A DNA stretch of 50,960 nucleotides from an uncultured Thiocystis sp. GTDB taxonomy: Bacteria; Pseudomonadota; Gammaproteobacteria; Chromatiales; Chromatiaceae. A model generated the notes under the pieces. That model was not told the DNA's origin. It made no database searches and saw only the letters and a program-made list of their open reading frames with translations. A program made the position numbers and the translations under genes. The stretch is from positions 1 to 50,960 of the forward strand of contig NZ_CAIPNF010000187.1 in NCBI RefSeq assembly GCF_903866365.1, read 5' to 3'. Positions within the stretch are counted from its first letter, which is position 1; each line of letters begins with the position of its first letter. Positions 7,418-16,277 of the stretch are shown in pieces.

Positions 7418-9682
7418 ATGAAGCTTCTCGACATTCGCAAAGACGAATGGGACAAGGTCGTCATCACTTGGACCATGACCGCGCTGCTTGCGCTCGGCTA
7501 TGCCATCGGCTGGAGCGCCGTGCATTCCATGCTGGTCAAGCGCATGGGCATTGAGTATCTGCCCTATACCTACATCGGTATCAGTCTGCTCGGCGTCCTC
7601 GGATCGATGGTCTATCTGTCCTTTGCCGATGCCGTGCGCCGCGACCGGCTGCTGATGATTTTCTGCGCCGCCACCGGCAGCGTGCTACTGCTGTCGCGCT
7701 TCCTGGTCACCGCCCGCGCCGAGGGCGAGAGCGGCTTCACCATTCCGCTGATGCTGTTCTTCATCGCCGTCTTTTTCGCCCAGGGCGTCGGCAATGCCTC
7801 GCTCGGCTCGCAGGTCTGGACCATCATCAACGACATCTTCCGACCCTCCCAGGGGCGCCGGCTATATCCGATCATCGGCACCGCCGGCACCATCGGCGGC
7901 ATCGCCGGCGGCGCGTCCATCCATTACCTCGCCGGGAGTCTGGGCACGGCCAACCTAGTGCTGATCTGGGCCGGCGCAACCTTCGCGATCATTCCCCTGA
8001 CAATGTGGCTGCGGCGGAGTTTCGGCGCCGAGCTGCGCGGTCAGACGCGCGGTGGCGGGGAAGCGACCGGGGGCCGGCTGCGCGAGGGCTGGGGCTTTTT
8101 CCGATCATCGAGCATGGCCCGCACCCTGGGCATCGTCGCGGTGATGTTCTGGATCGTCGGTTCCTTCGCGGATTTCCAATACACCCGCATCATGAACGCC
8201 ACCTTCCCGACCGAGGCACAACTCGCCGGGTACTACGGCATCTATGGCATGGTCATCAACATTAGCGGTCTGGCGGTGCAGATATTCGTGAGCGGTTATC
8301 TGCTGCGGCGCATTGGCGTGGGTCGCGGCTTGCGCGCACTGCCGGCCACGATACTTGCCGGGTTTTCGCTGGTGGCGACCTGGTTCACCTTCTGGCCCGG
8401 TCTGTTGCTGCGTTACCTGTGGGATCTGGTCGGCATGACCATCCAAGGTAATTCCTTTCATCTTTCGATCAACGCCATCCCGGCGGCTTTGCGCGCGCGG
8501 GTACGCGGCTTTATCGACGGTGTGATCAATCCGCTCGGCGGCATCATCGGCGGCCTGGCGATTCTGCTGCTGCACTTTCTGTTCGACGCGACCGACGGCA
8601 CCGGCTGGAGCGATCCGGTCACCTTAGTCGGCATGGGCTTCGCGCTGGCCTGGCTGGTCGCGGTGATGCACTCGCGGCGCGATTATCTCGACCTGATCGA
8701 ACAGAACCTGTCGAGCCCCGAGCGCCGCACCGCGATGGATGCCATCGAGTGCCTGGACGAACTGGGCAGCGCACGCGCGATCGCGCTGCTGCGCCGGATC
8801 GCCGCCGATCCCGACGAGCGCAAGCGCGCGGAGGCGCTGCGCGTCCTCGCGTCCGCGGCGGCAAAGGAGGCCGAAGCCGATCTGCTGGCGGCCCTCGCCG
8901 ATCCGTCGCCGCAGGTGCGCCGGGCGGCGCTGCGCGCGCTCGCGCACATCCATGTCGATGTCAAATCCGAGGCGATCGCCGCCGTCGAGCGCGTGCTGGA
9001 GCAGGATTCCGAGCCGGCGGTGCGCGCCGAGGCACTGCGCTGCCTGATCGGTCGGGTCCGCGGCCGCAAGCTGCAGGACGCGGCGCAACGCTGGTTACAG
9101 CATCCCGACGCGCATCTGCGTCAGCGCGCGGTCGAGGCGGTCGCGGCGACCGATTGGGATCATCGCGCCCTTCTAACGGGCTGCCTGGAGGACGAGAGCG
9201 CCAGCGTGCGGGCGGCGGCGGCGATGGCGCTGTGGAAGCATGGCGCGTCGCGCCCGCGCCTGGTGTCGGTGCTAGAGACGCTGTTTCAAGCCGAATCCGC
9301 GCCCGATCGGATCGCCGCCTTGCGTGCCTGCCATGCCGTTGGCCATGCCCCTAACCTGGATGCGCCACGGCACTGGTCGCGCTCGCCCGATCCGGTGGTG
9401 CGCTTTCTGGCTAACGCGGCGCTGATCCGCTTCGTTTCCGAGGGCGCGGATGCCGCTGGCCAGCGACAGGCTTGGATCGACGACATGATGGCAACGCTCG
9501 CCGATCCGGCGCATGCGCGGCGTCTGACGGACGAGGTGCTGCCGCTGATCCCGGATCTGGGCGAAACGGCGTCCGACGCCATTCTGCTTGCCGCCGCGCG
9601 GCTTCCTCCGGAGCAGAAAGCCCAGGTCTTCGCGGTGCTGCGCGACTGGTTCCGCACCCTGGATTCGCGCATCGACATTTGA
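7418..9682 (+). CDS. Npt1/Npt2-type MFS transporter fused to HEAT repeats
   Basis: Protein of 754 residues in two parts. Residues 1 to about 425 hold ten to twelve hydrophobic segments of the ATP:ADP-antiporter-like (Npt/Tlc) branch of the major facilitator superfamily, with conserved-looking AQGVGNASLGSQVWTIINDI and GTAGTIGGIAGGA stretches. Residues about 435-740 are cytoplasmic helical HEAT or PBS-lyase-like repeats (for example ALADPSPQVRRAALRALAHI, LEQDSEPAVRAEALRCLIGR, CLEDESASVRAAAAMALWKH). This fusion architecture recurs in free-living bacteria, where nucleotide transport has not been shown. The HEAT part probably docks a partner protein, perhaps a STAS or ankyrin protein from this block (inference). 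The gene begins 112 bases after the AGE-like gene. Confidence 0.8.
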   Translation: MKLLDIRKDEWDKVVITWTMTALLALGYAIGWSAVHSMLVKRMGIEYLPYTYIGISLLGVLGSMVYLSFADAVRRDRLLMIFCAATGSVLLLSRFLVTARAEGESGFTIPLMLFFIAVFFAQGVGNASLGSQVWTIINDIFRPSQGRRLYPIIGTAGTIGGIAGGASIHYLAGSLGTANLVLIWAGATFAIIPLTMWLRRSFGAELRGQTRGGGEATGGRLREGWGFFRSSSMARTLGIVAVMFWIVGSFADFQYTRIMNATFPTEAQLAGYYGIYGMVINISGLAVQIFVSGYLLRRIGVGRGLRALPATILAGFSLVATWFTFWPGLLLRYLWDLVGMTIQGNSFHLSINAIPAALRARVRGFIDGVINPLGGIIGGLAILLLHFLFDATDGTGWSDPVTLVGMGFALAWLVAVMHSRRDYLDLIEQNLSSPERRTAMDAIECLDELGSARAIALLRRIAADPDERKRAEALRVLASAAAKEAEADLLAALADPSPQVRRAALRALAHIHVDVKSEAIAAVERVLEQDSEPAVRAEALRCLIGRVRGRKLQDAAQRWLQHPDAHLRQRAVEAVAATDWDHRALLTGCLEDESASVRAAAAMALWKHGASRPRLVSVLETLFQAESAPDRIAALRACHAVGHAPNLDAPRHWSRSPDPVVRFLANAALIRFVSEGADAAGQRQAWIDDMMATLADPAHARRLTDEVLPLIPDLGETASDAILLAAARLPPEQKAQVFAVLRDWFRTLDSRIDI

Positions 9683-9705
9683 CATCAACCGTGCGAGGCT
9701 CCGCG

Positions 9706-11514
9706 ATGACTCTTCATGCGATCACAACCCGCGACTGGCATAGTGGCCGCCGTGTCGCTGCCGCCCTCGGTGCCTGGCTCCTGGCTCTCCCGCTGCTCCT
9801 GGCGCCTGGCGCAGCTTCGCTGGCGGAGACTCCAACCGTGACGCCGACGCCGGCCTTCGCGCCAACCCCGGCGCTCATCGGCGACGCCGTGCAAGCGGCT
9901 GCGCGTGGCGATGCCGACTGGCTCAAACAATGGCTCGATACGGGAGGAGATCCGAATCGCGCCGATGCGAACGGCTGGACGCCCCTACTGAAGGCGGCGG
10001 TGCGCGGCCAGGCGCCGGCGGTCGCAATTCTGCTCAAGCATCCCGAACGGGCGGCGGACCCGGGGCTCGCGTTCGCGCCCTCCGGCGCTCTGCCCATCCA
10101 CCTGGCCGGCCAATCCGGGGACGTGGAGACCGCGCGGCTCCTGCTCGATGCGCGCCCGGAGGATCTGGATGCGACTTGGCTGCTGAACGGTCACACGTTG
10201 CTGTTGCAGGCGGCCTTCTTCGGGCATGTCGAGCTGGCGAGGTTCGCGCTCGAGCGCGGCGCGAACCCGTCCGCGACCACTCTACGCCGGCTGACGGCGC
10301 TCGATTTCGCGCAACAGTTCCAGAATCGGCCGCTGATCGAGGCGCTGTCATCGCGCCCGCCCGACCCGGCCGCGCGGGATGTCTTTTTTCAGGATCTGCT
10401 CGAACGCATTCGCGAGCCCGTTCCCGCCGGGGAAGCGGACGCGCAGCGCCGCGCGGATGTCGCGGGTGCTGCGATCGACGAGGCGCTCAAGCGCGCGGGC
10501 GCCACCGACGAACCCATTGACGACATTCTGAACGGGCTGCTGCCCAAGCTCGATGACGTGGAGATCGACCGAATCGCCGGCGATCTGCGCCAGCCGCTGA
10601 TGGTGATCGCCGTGACCGGCAACGATCCCGGCCCGGACCAGGCGCGCTCCGCCGGGCTGCGCGTGCGCATCGTCGAGGCGCTGCTCGCGCGGGGCGCGAA
10701 TCCGCTGGTCAAGGAACATCACCCGATGGGGGCGACCGCGATCATCCGCGCCTCGGTGTTCGGGCACCTCGAATGCCTCAAGCGGATGGCCGCGCACCTG
10801 TCCGCCGCGCAGCTCGCCGACGCGCTGAACGAAATCCCCGCGGTCAATGGACTCACCGGCCTGCATGATGCCGTGCTGCGCGCCGGCACCGTATCGGTGG
10901 AGCGTCTGCCGCATTACCTGGAGCAGATCCGCTGGGAGGTCGGCAGCGGCGCGCGCTTCGATATCGAGGACTTTTCTGGCAGAACGCAGCGCCAATACGC
11001 CGAGGCCATCGCCGATCTGCGGCGCCGGGCGCAGGTGCTGGAGATATTCGACTCCCGGCTGCCGGTGCCGCAGTGGAATCATGTCGCGATCGCGGTCCCG
11101 GTGCTGGAAGACGCCATGGCCTGGTATGGCGATGTGTTCGGCTTCGTGCCGCTGACCAAGCCGATTGTCCACACGCCAGCCGTTGGCGCGCGCTGGCAGA
11201 TGGCGGTCGCCCTGTTCGGGCCCGCGACCGAGCGCATCCGCTTCGTGCGGTTGCGCGCGCCGGCGATGCCGTTCGGGCAAACCATCGAATTTTTCGAGAT
11301 CGCGCCCAAACCGACGGCGCCCCCGCCGGAAGCGAAGCGCACCTCCGGACTCGTTCATGCCTGCCTGGTAGTAGGCGATCCGGAAACCTTCGCCGCGCGC
11401 ATCGAGGCACGGGGCGGAGTCCGGCTGTCCGCAGCCAACTTCGGCGAGGTCCAGGTGATTTTCTGCGCCGATCCCTGGGGCAATATCATTGAGCTGGCCT
11501 CAGGCCCCTGGTAA
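9706..11514 (+). CDS. Exported ankyrin-repeat protein with C-terminal VOC (glyoxalase-fold) domain
   Basis: Protein of 602 residues. The ATG at 9706 gives a signal peptide ending near LLLAPGAASLA and lies 23 bases after the transporter stop; an upstream GTG at 9691 is an alternative. After a Thr/Pro linker come ankyrin repeats (GDADWLKQWLDTGGDPNRAD, NGWTPLLKAAVRGQAPAVAI, GHVELARFALERGANPSATT), a helical middle with two more (GANPLVKEHHPMGATAIIRA), and about 130 residues of VOC fold. The VOC domain keeps four candidate metal ligands: His in WNHVAIAV, Glu in IEFFEI, His in LVHACLVV and Glu in IIELAS. That is the full glyoxalase I/dioxygenase-type set. Joining ankyrin repeats to a VOC enzyme on an exported protein is unusual. 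Substrate unknown. Confidence 0.82.
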   Translation: MTLHAITTRDWHSGRRVAAALGAWLLALPLLLAPGAASLAETPTVTPTPAFAPTPALIGDAVQAAARGDADWLKQWLDTGGDPNRADANGWTPLLKAAVRGQAPAVAILLKHPERAADPGLAFAPSGALPIHLAGQSGDVETARLLLDARPEDLDATWLLNGHTLLLQAAFFGHVELARFALERGANPSATTLRRLTALDFAQQFQNRPLIEALSSRPPDPAARDVFFQDLLERIREPVPAGEADAQRRADVAGAAIDEALKRAGATDEPIDDILNGLLPKLDDVEIDRIAGDLRQPLMVIAVTGNDPGPDQARSAGLRVRIVEALLARGANPLVKEHHPMGATAIIRASVFGHLECLKRMAAHLSAAQLADALNEIPAVNGLTGLHDAVLRAGTVSVERLPHYLEQIRWEVGSGARFDIEDFSGRTQRQYAEAIADLRRRAQVLEIFDSRLPVPQWNHVAIAVPVLEDAMAWYGDVFGFVPLTKPIVHTPAVGARWQMAVALFGPATERIRFVRLRAPAMPFGQTIEFFEIAPKPTAPPPEAKRTSGLVHACLVVGDPETFAARIEARGGVRLSAANFGEVQVIFCADPWGNIIELASGPW

Positions 11515-11551
11515 TGTGCATGACAGCATCGACAATGATTGGGCACGACCT

Positions 11552-11893
11552 ATGAATAGCCTTCGCGAAACTCAGGATGGCGATCTGACGATCGTCGAGC
11601 TGCTCGGCAAAATGGACGCCTCCACGACGCCGGGCATCGAGGCGCGCCTGCTCGAACTCATCCGCGCCGGGAATAAGTACCTCGCGCTCGATTTCGCCGG
11701 GGTGACCTACCTCGCCAGCAGCGGCCTGCGGATGCTGCTGGTCGTCGCGCGCATGGCCAATGCGCTCGAAGGGAAACTGGTTCTGCACCAGCTCGATGAC
11801 GCCATGATGGAAACCCTGGAGATGACCGGTTTTTCGCCGTATTTCGCCTTCGCCGCGAATCGTGATGAGGCGCTGCGGCAATTGCGGGAATGA
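11552..11893 (+). CDS. STAS-domain anti-sigma-factor antagonist
   Basis: Single STAS domain of 113 residues, SpoIIAA/RsbV-like. The phosphoacceptor segment reads YLASSGLRMLL, aligning Ser56 with the serine that is phosphorylated by anti-sigma kinases in this family. The usual preceding Asp is Ala here. Strand and helix order (VELLGKMDASTTPGIEARLL, KLVLHQLDDAMMETLEMTGF) is canonical. The start at 11552 removes a non-homologous N-terminal extension. It is presumably the substrate of the SpoIIE phosphatase and HATPase kinase encoded at 12954, and acts in the cytoplasm. Confidence 0.9.
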   Translation: MNSLRETQDGDLTIVELLGKMDASTTPGIEARLLELIRAGNKYLALDFAGVTYLASSGLRMLLVVARMANALEGKLVLHQLDDAMMETLEMTGFSPYFAFAANRDEALRQLRE

Positions 11894-12032
11894 CGGGCTC
11901 CGTCCTCCGTCGGCGGCCTAGTCGGCAGAACCTGGCTGGCGTTGCGCCGAAGCGATCTAATCGATCAATTTTCCATTGCGTGCAATCGCGATTGCGCGCG
12001 TTTCAACCCAAGCAGAGAGTGATAGGCAAACC

Positions 12033-12941
12033 ATGAAACATCTCGTTTTTCTAGCGCTTGCCACGGTGTTTTCGTGCGGTGGGGCCATGGCTGATACCAG
12101 CTCGCCCGCGTCGCAGAGTCAGCGCATCCTGTTCGTCATCTCCGAATATGGCTATTGGGGCGAGGAACTGGTCGGACCGCTCGAAGCGGTCACGGCGGCG
12201 GGCTATAGCGCCGACTTCGCTACCCCCAAGGGCACTAAGCCGCTGGCGCTACCACCGAGCATGGACCCGAGCTATGTCGATCCGCCGCTCGGTCGTACCG
12301 TGACCACGGCGGAAATGGCCGACAAGGTCAAGGCGCTGGAATCCTCGGATACGCTCGCCAATCCGATCAATCTCTCCAACTGGCTGCCGCAGCGACCCTA
12401 TCTGAGTTCGCCCACCTATCTCGACGATCTCTACGCCTACAACCATCGCCTCGATGAAATCGGCAAGGAGATCGCGCGTAAGTATGACGCGCTGGTGCTC
12501 GTGGGCGGGAGCGGTCCGATTCTCGACGTGGCGAATAACAAGCGCGCGCAGGATTTGATTCGGCTGTTCCTGCGCTCCGATAAGCCTGTCGCCGGCATCT
12601 GCTACGGCGTGGCGGCGCTCGCGTTCACCCGCGATGAAATCACCGGCAAAAGCATCGTCCATGGCAAGCGGGTCACCGGCCATCCGCTGATTCACGATTA
12701 CAACGACGGCCACGGCTACCTGCACGTCGACGGCATTTTTCCCGGCGCGCCCTATCCACTCGAATCCATTCTGACCGATGCCGTCGGCCCGGATGGGCAG
12801 TTCATCGGCAATGTGGGCAAGGCGTATTCCGTGATCGTCGATTATCCGATCATCACCGCCCGCACGACCTATGACTCGGCGCTGTGCGGAGAGAAACTGG
12901 TCGCGGTGCTGCGACAGGGTCTGAAGCGCTACGGCTGGTAA
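12033..12941 (+). CDS. Exported DJ-1/PfpI-family protein
   Basis: Protein of 302 residues with a signal peptide (MKHLVFLALATVFSCGGAMA), so probably periplasmic. The rest is a class I glutamine-amidotransferase-like fold of the DJ-1/PfpI superfamily. The acid residue lies in YGYWGEELVGPLEA, and the nucleophile-elbow cysteine in VAGICYGVAAL. A candidate histidine follows (ITGHPLIHDYNDG), as in Hsp31-type members. The large insertion after the first strand and VLVGGSGPILDV suggest the chaperone/glyoxalase III (Hsp31) branch rather than an amidotransferase. Export is unusual for this family. With the VOC domain two genes earlier it suggests a shared theme of reactive-carbonyl chemistry (inference). 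The frame is open 57 bases upstream, but the signal peptide decides the start. Confidence 0.82.
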   Translation: MKHLVFLALATVFSCGGAMADTSSPASQSQRILFVISEYGYWGEELVGPLEAVTAAGYSADFATPKGTKPLALPPSMDPSYVDPPLGRTVTTAEMADKVKALESSDTLANPINLSNWLPQRPYLSSPTYLDDLYAYNHRLDEIGKEIARKYDALVLVGGSGPILDVANNKRAQDLIRLFLRSDKPVAGICYGVAALAFTRDEITGKSIVHGKRVTGHPLIHDYNDGHGYLHVDGIFPGAPYPLESILTDAVGPDGQFIGNVGKAYSVIVDYPIITARTTYDSALCGEKLVAVLRQGLKRYGW

Positions 12942-12953
12942 GACCGCTCCATC

Positions 12954-15338
12954 ATGCCGCTCTCCCTGGCGAACGTGCTGCCGCGCCGGCTGCGGGCGCG
13001 CTTCACGCTGATTGCGATCGCCTCGGCGGGGACGATGTTCCTGTGCATCGCCCCGCTGACCCTCTGGTTTGGCGAGCGTTTTCTGGTCGGAGAGCGGATT
13101 CGCGAGGTGGAAACCCGGCTCGATGCCGTGCTGAGCCGCGGCGATGCCGACCTGCGCACGGTTCATCAGCAGGCACTGGGACTGAGCGACATCCTGCCGC
13201 AATGGCGCAGCGGAGATGACAGCGAAGCGCTGGAACTGATCCGGCGCTATGTCAGGCACCTGCCGAAAGCCTATGGCGTGCGCCTGGCCTTCGAGCCGGA
13301 CAGCCGGTTCGCGTCCGAAGGGGGGGCGAGCCTCTACCTGAAGCGCAACGCGAACGGCCAGTTCGAGCAGGTCATCATCCCCTACGCGCATGACGATCCC
13401 GCCTCGCCCGGCGGCACCTGGTATCTGCCGGCAAAGAACCAGCCGGCGGACTTCGCCGATGCACGCTGGAGCGATATCTTCGCCGCCCCCGAGTCGGCAC
13501 CGGAGAAAGTCCTGTCCTGCGTGGTCGCAATCCAGGAGCCCACCGGGGAGCAGCCGGTCTTTGCCGGCGTGGTGGCGATCGACGTCGCCAGCGGCACGAT
13601 CCGCGACCTGTTGGGAGAGTTGCGGATCGCACCGTCCTTTCAGGCCTATCTGATCCAGCCCGACCGCAAAGTGTCGATCGCCGCCGTCTCGGCCGATACT
13701 CCAGCCGGGTTGGCTGCGGATATTTACGCCCTTGGGGAGCGCAACCCATTGATCTTTGGCGGGTTTACCGCATTGCAGAACCCCGATGCGCCAGATGGCT
13801 GGTTCATCGCGCGCAATCCCGTCACCGGCGAGAAGAGCTGCTTTTTCTACGAACGACTGAGGCACAGTCGCGCGCAGGTGCTCTATGTGGTTCCGATGCG
13901 CTACTTCGCGCAGGATCGGCCCTATCTGCTCGGTGGCCTGTTTCTGCTCGGGGTGTTCAGCATCGGCGGCATGGGCCTGCTGTTGCGCTGGAGCGCGGGT
14001 ATCGTCACCCGCAATCTCGACGTGCTGCTGCGCGGCGTCGGTCAGGTCAGCGCCGGCAATTTACGCGAGAAGTTGCCGCCGGCGGTGGCGCACGACGAGA
14101 CGGCGGATGTCATCGACGCCTTCAACGACATGGTCGGCGAGCTTGAGCAGGCCTTCCATCGTGCCGAGGAGCTGGCGCGCCGCCAGCAGCGGGCCGACAC
14201 CGAGCTTGAGCTGGCGCGGTTCATCCAGCTTTCGGCCCTGCCGGCGGCGATTGCGATTCCGGGCGGTCGCATTCGCGGCCTGACCCTGCCCGCGCAGCAG
14301 GTCGGTGGCGACTTCTACGATGCCTTCGTCCTGCCGGGCGGTCGCGCCGCGCTGGCCGTGGGCGACGTATCCGGCAAGGGCGTTTCCGCCGCGCTGTTCA
14401 TGGTGCGCGCGAGCCTGTTGCTGCGCGCGGCCGCCGCGGTCATGTCGCCGGCGGACGCCCTGGCCCAAGTCAATGCCGCGCTGGTGAAGTCGAATCCGGC
14501 GATGATGTTCGTCACCTTCTTCTTCGCGGTCTGGAACCCGGTCAAGGGCCGCTTGACGTGCGCCAACGCGGGTCACAATCCGCCGTTGCTGCTGCGCGCC
14601 GATGGCGCGCTGGAAACCCTGGTCAAGCGCAGCGGCCCCGCACTCGGCGCGCTGCCCGGACAGGATTATCCGACATTCGAGGTCGCGTTCGGCGTCGGCG
14701 ATCTCCTCGCCGTCTATAGCGACGGGATTACCGAGGCGCCATCGCCGGACGGCGAGCAGTTTGGCGCCGGGCGCCTGCATGAACTGCTGGCCCCCCATGC
14801 GTCCTGGCCACTGGCCGAGCTGGCGAAGCGAACCGTCACCGAGGTCGAGAACTGGCAGGGCGAGAGCGAGCGCTTCGACGACATCACCCTGCTGCTCGCC
14901 GAGGCGACGGACATGCCGCGGGCGCACACATTTCCGGCTGATCTGGAAACGCTCGAACAGGTGGTCGCCGCCGTGCAGGCGCACGCCCGGGAGGCTGGAT
15001 TCGGCGACCGGGACGCGCAACAACTGGCGCTGGCCGCCTGCGAGGTTGCCACCAACATCATCACCTACGGGCTCGACTCCGATCCGGCGCGCATCTATCG
15101 CCTGTTCAGCGCGACCTGCCAGCAGGCGTTCATCCTGCGGTTCGAGGACGATGGCGGGCCTTTCGATCCCAACGCCCTGCCGCCGGTCGATCTGAGCGCG
15201 ACCCTCGATACCCGCCCCGTCGGCGGTCTGGGCTGGGTGCTGATTCGCAAGGCCGTCGATGATGTAACCATGGAGCGCGTCGCCGATACCAATATCCTGA
15301 CTCTGCTTCGGCATCTTCCTGACGGAGGCATCTCATGA
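12954..15338 (+). CDS. Membrane sensor SpoIIE phosphatase with HATPase (RsbW-like) kinase domain
   Basis: Protein of 794 residues. Order: transmembrane segment at about 17-40; an extracytoplasmic sensor of about 280 residues, probably Cache-like (GTWYLPAKNQPADFADARWS); a second transmembrane segment at about 323-345; HAMP at about 346-400; a coiled stretch; a SpoIIE/PP2C domain at about 435-650 with metal-site motifs QQVGGDFYDAF and VGDVSGKGVSAALFM, NAGHNPPLLL and SDGITEA, closing with FDDITLLL; and a C-terminal GHKL ATPase at about 660-790 with N-box EVATNIITYG and FEDDGGPFDPN. One polypeptide could thus both phosphorylate and dephosphorylate STAS partners in response to a periplasmic cue. 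It starts 12 bases after the DJ-1 gene and overlaps the next gene by 4 bases. Confidence 0.92.
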   Translation: MPLSLANVLPRRLRARFTLIAIASAGTMFLCIAPLTLWFGERFLVGERIREVETRLDAVLSRGDADLRTVHQQALGLSDILPQWRSGDDSEALELIRRYVRHLPKAYGVRLAFEPDSRFASEGGASLYLKRNANGQFEQVIIPYAHDDPASPGGTWYLPAKNQPADFADARWSDIFAAPESAPEKVLSCVVAIQEPTGEQPVFAGVVAIDVASGTIRDLLGELRIAPSFQAYLIQPDRKVSIAAVSADTPAGLAADIYALGERNPLIFGGFTALQNPDAPDGWFIARNPVTGEKSCFFYERLRHSRAQVLYVVPMRYFAQDRPYLLGGLFLLGVFSIGGMGLLLRWSAGIVTRNLDVLLRGVGQVSAGNLREKLPPAVAHDETADVIDAFNDMVGELEQAFHRAEELARRQQRADTELELARFIQLSALPAAIAIPGGRIRGLTLPAQQVGGDFYDAFVLPGGRAALAVGDVSGKGVSAALFMVRASLLLRAAAAVMSPADALAQVNAALVKSNPAMMFVTFFFAVWNPVKGRLTCANAGHNPPLLLRADGALETLVKRSGPALGALPGQDYPTFEVAFGVGDLLAVYSDGITEAPSPDGEQFGAGRLHELLAPHASWPLAELAKRTVTEVENWQGESERFDDITLLLAEATDMPRAHTFPADLETLEQVVAAVQAHAREAGFGDRDAQQLALAACEVATNIITYGLDSDPARIYRLFSATCQQAFILRFEDDGGPFDPNALPPVDLSATLDTRPVGGLGWVLIRKAVDDVTMERVADTNILTLLRHLPDGGIS

Positions 15339-15850
15339 GATTCACGACCCTTCTGCTGCTCGTAGCCGCAACGCTGTTCCAATCCCTGCCCCTGTCGGCG
15401 GAGCCGCCACCGCCGCTCAACGAAGACATGGTGCGCAACACCCTGCTGTCCTGGTTCCGGCAAACCAACGACCACCGTCCGCTGGAAGAACTCTTGCCCT
15501 ATCTCGATGACCAGATCGAGATGTTCTATCCCGACCGGCCCGAGCCCTTTCAGGGCAAGGACGCCTTCGCGGACTGGTACCGCAAGGCGCTGCTGCGCTA
15601 TTTCGACGAGACTCATCACCTGGAAGCGCTCGCCATCCGCATCGATGGCGATACCGCTGCGGCGGATCTCATCGTCCGCTGGGAGCGACGCGAGTGGGAG
15701 CCCGGCGCCGCGCGCAGCCGCTATACGGCTTCGCTGTCCTATCAGGATGTGGTGTTTCGCCGCGATCCCGCCACCGGCCGGCTGACCATCACCAAGAAGA
15801 TCGTGAAGAAATTCGAGCCGACCGCGCCGATTTTCGGCGGGGCCGAGTAA
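15335..15850 (+). CDS. Exported NTF2-like (SnoaL-type) protein
   Basis: Protein of 171 residues with a signal peptide (MRFTTLLLLVAATLFQSLPLSA). The mature part has the cone-like alpha+beta pattern of NTF2/SnoaL domains: an N-terminal helix, YLDDQIEMFYPDRPEPFQGK with the DAFADWYRKAL helix, then three long strands (ALAIRIDGDTAAADLIVRWE, YTASLSYQDVVFRRDPATGR, LTITKKIVKKFEP). No catalytic residues can be assigned. Its ATG overlaps the SpoIIE stop as ATGA, which implies translational coupling. A role as periplasmic partner or ligand-binding adaptor of the sensor is an inference. Confidence 0.75.
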   Translation: MRFTTLLLLVAATLFQSLPLSAEPPPPLNEDMVRNTLLSWFRQTNDHRPLEELLPYLDDQIEMFYPDRPEPFQGKDAFADWYRKALLRYFDETHHLEALAIRIDGDTAAADLIVRWERREWEPGAARSRYTASLSYQDVVFRRDPATGRLTITKKIVKKFEPTAPIFGGAE

Positions 15851-15905
15851 ACCCGATACGAGGCGCTCGATAAGATGCGCCCGATAAGAGGCAAATGACC
15901 GAACC

Positions 15906-16247
15906 ATGAATCTGACGATCTCCCCCTCCAGCCATTACGCGCTGGCCGCCGTATCCGGCGACATCACGCATGCGGTATCGCCGCAGTTTCAGGAATCCCT
16001 GCTCGGGGCGCTAGCTTCCCATCCGGCCTTGGTGCTCGAATGCTCCGGCATCGGCATCCTGACCAGCGCCGGGCTGCGCGCCCTGCTGCTGTTGCACCGA
16101 GCCGCGCAGACCGATGGCAAGCGCCTGGCGCTGGCCGGCGTCCCCCAATCGGTGCGGGACGTGATGGAAATCACCGGATTCTGGACTCACTTCGCCGTCT
16201 TCGAGAGCGAGGATGCCGCCGCGGAGACCTTGCGGCAGCCCGCCTGA
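15906..16247 (+). CDS. Second STAS-domain protein
   Basis: Single STAS domain of 113 residues. The phosphoacceptor segment is GILTSAGLRALLLL, with Ser54 in the position phosphorylated in RsbV/SpoIIAA. The last helix (VRDVMEITGFWTHFAVFESE) is typical. It differs clearly in sequence from the STAS protein at 11552, so it is an ancient paralogue rather than a recent duplicate. Two antagonists flanking one bifunctional phosphatase/kinase suggest a branched or sequential partner switch. No sigma factor is encoded nearby, so the end target may be a non-sigma effector. Confidence 0.9.
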   Translation: MNLTISPSSHYALAAVSGDITHAVSPQFQESLLGALASHPALVLECSGIGILTSAGLRALLLLHRAAQTDGKRLALAGVPQSVRDVMEITGFWTHFAVFESEDAAAETLRQPA

Positions 16248-16277
16248 ACCCCATTCACTTTATCTGGAAGCAGCCTG

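Noticed and set aside
12249-13865. 538-codon open frame on the minus strand
   Set aside because: Lies antisense to the DJ-1 and SpoIIE genes, which have clear family motifs. Long antisense frames are expected at this GC content.
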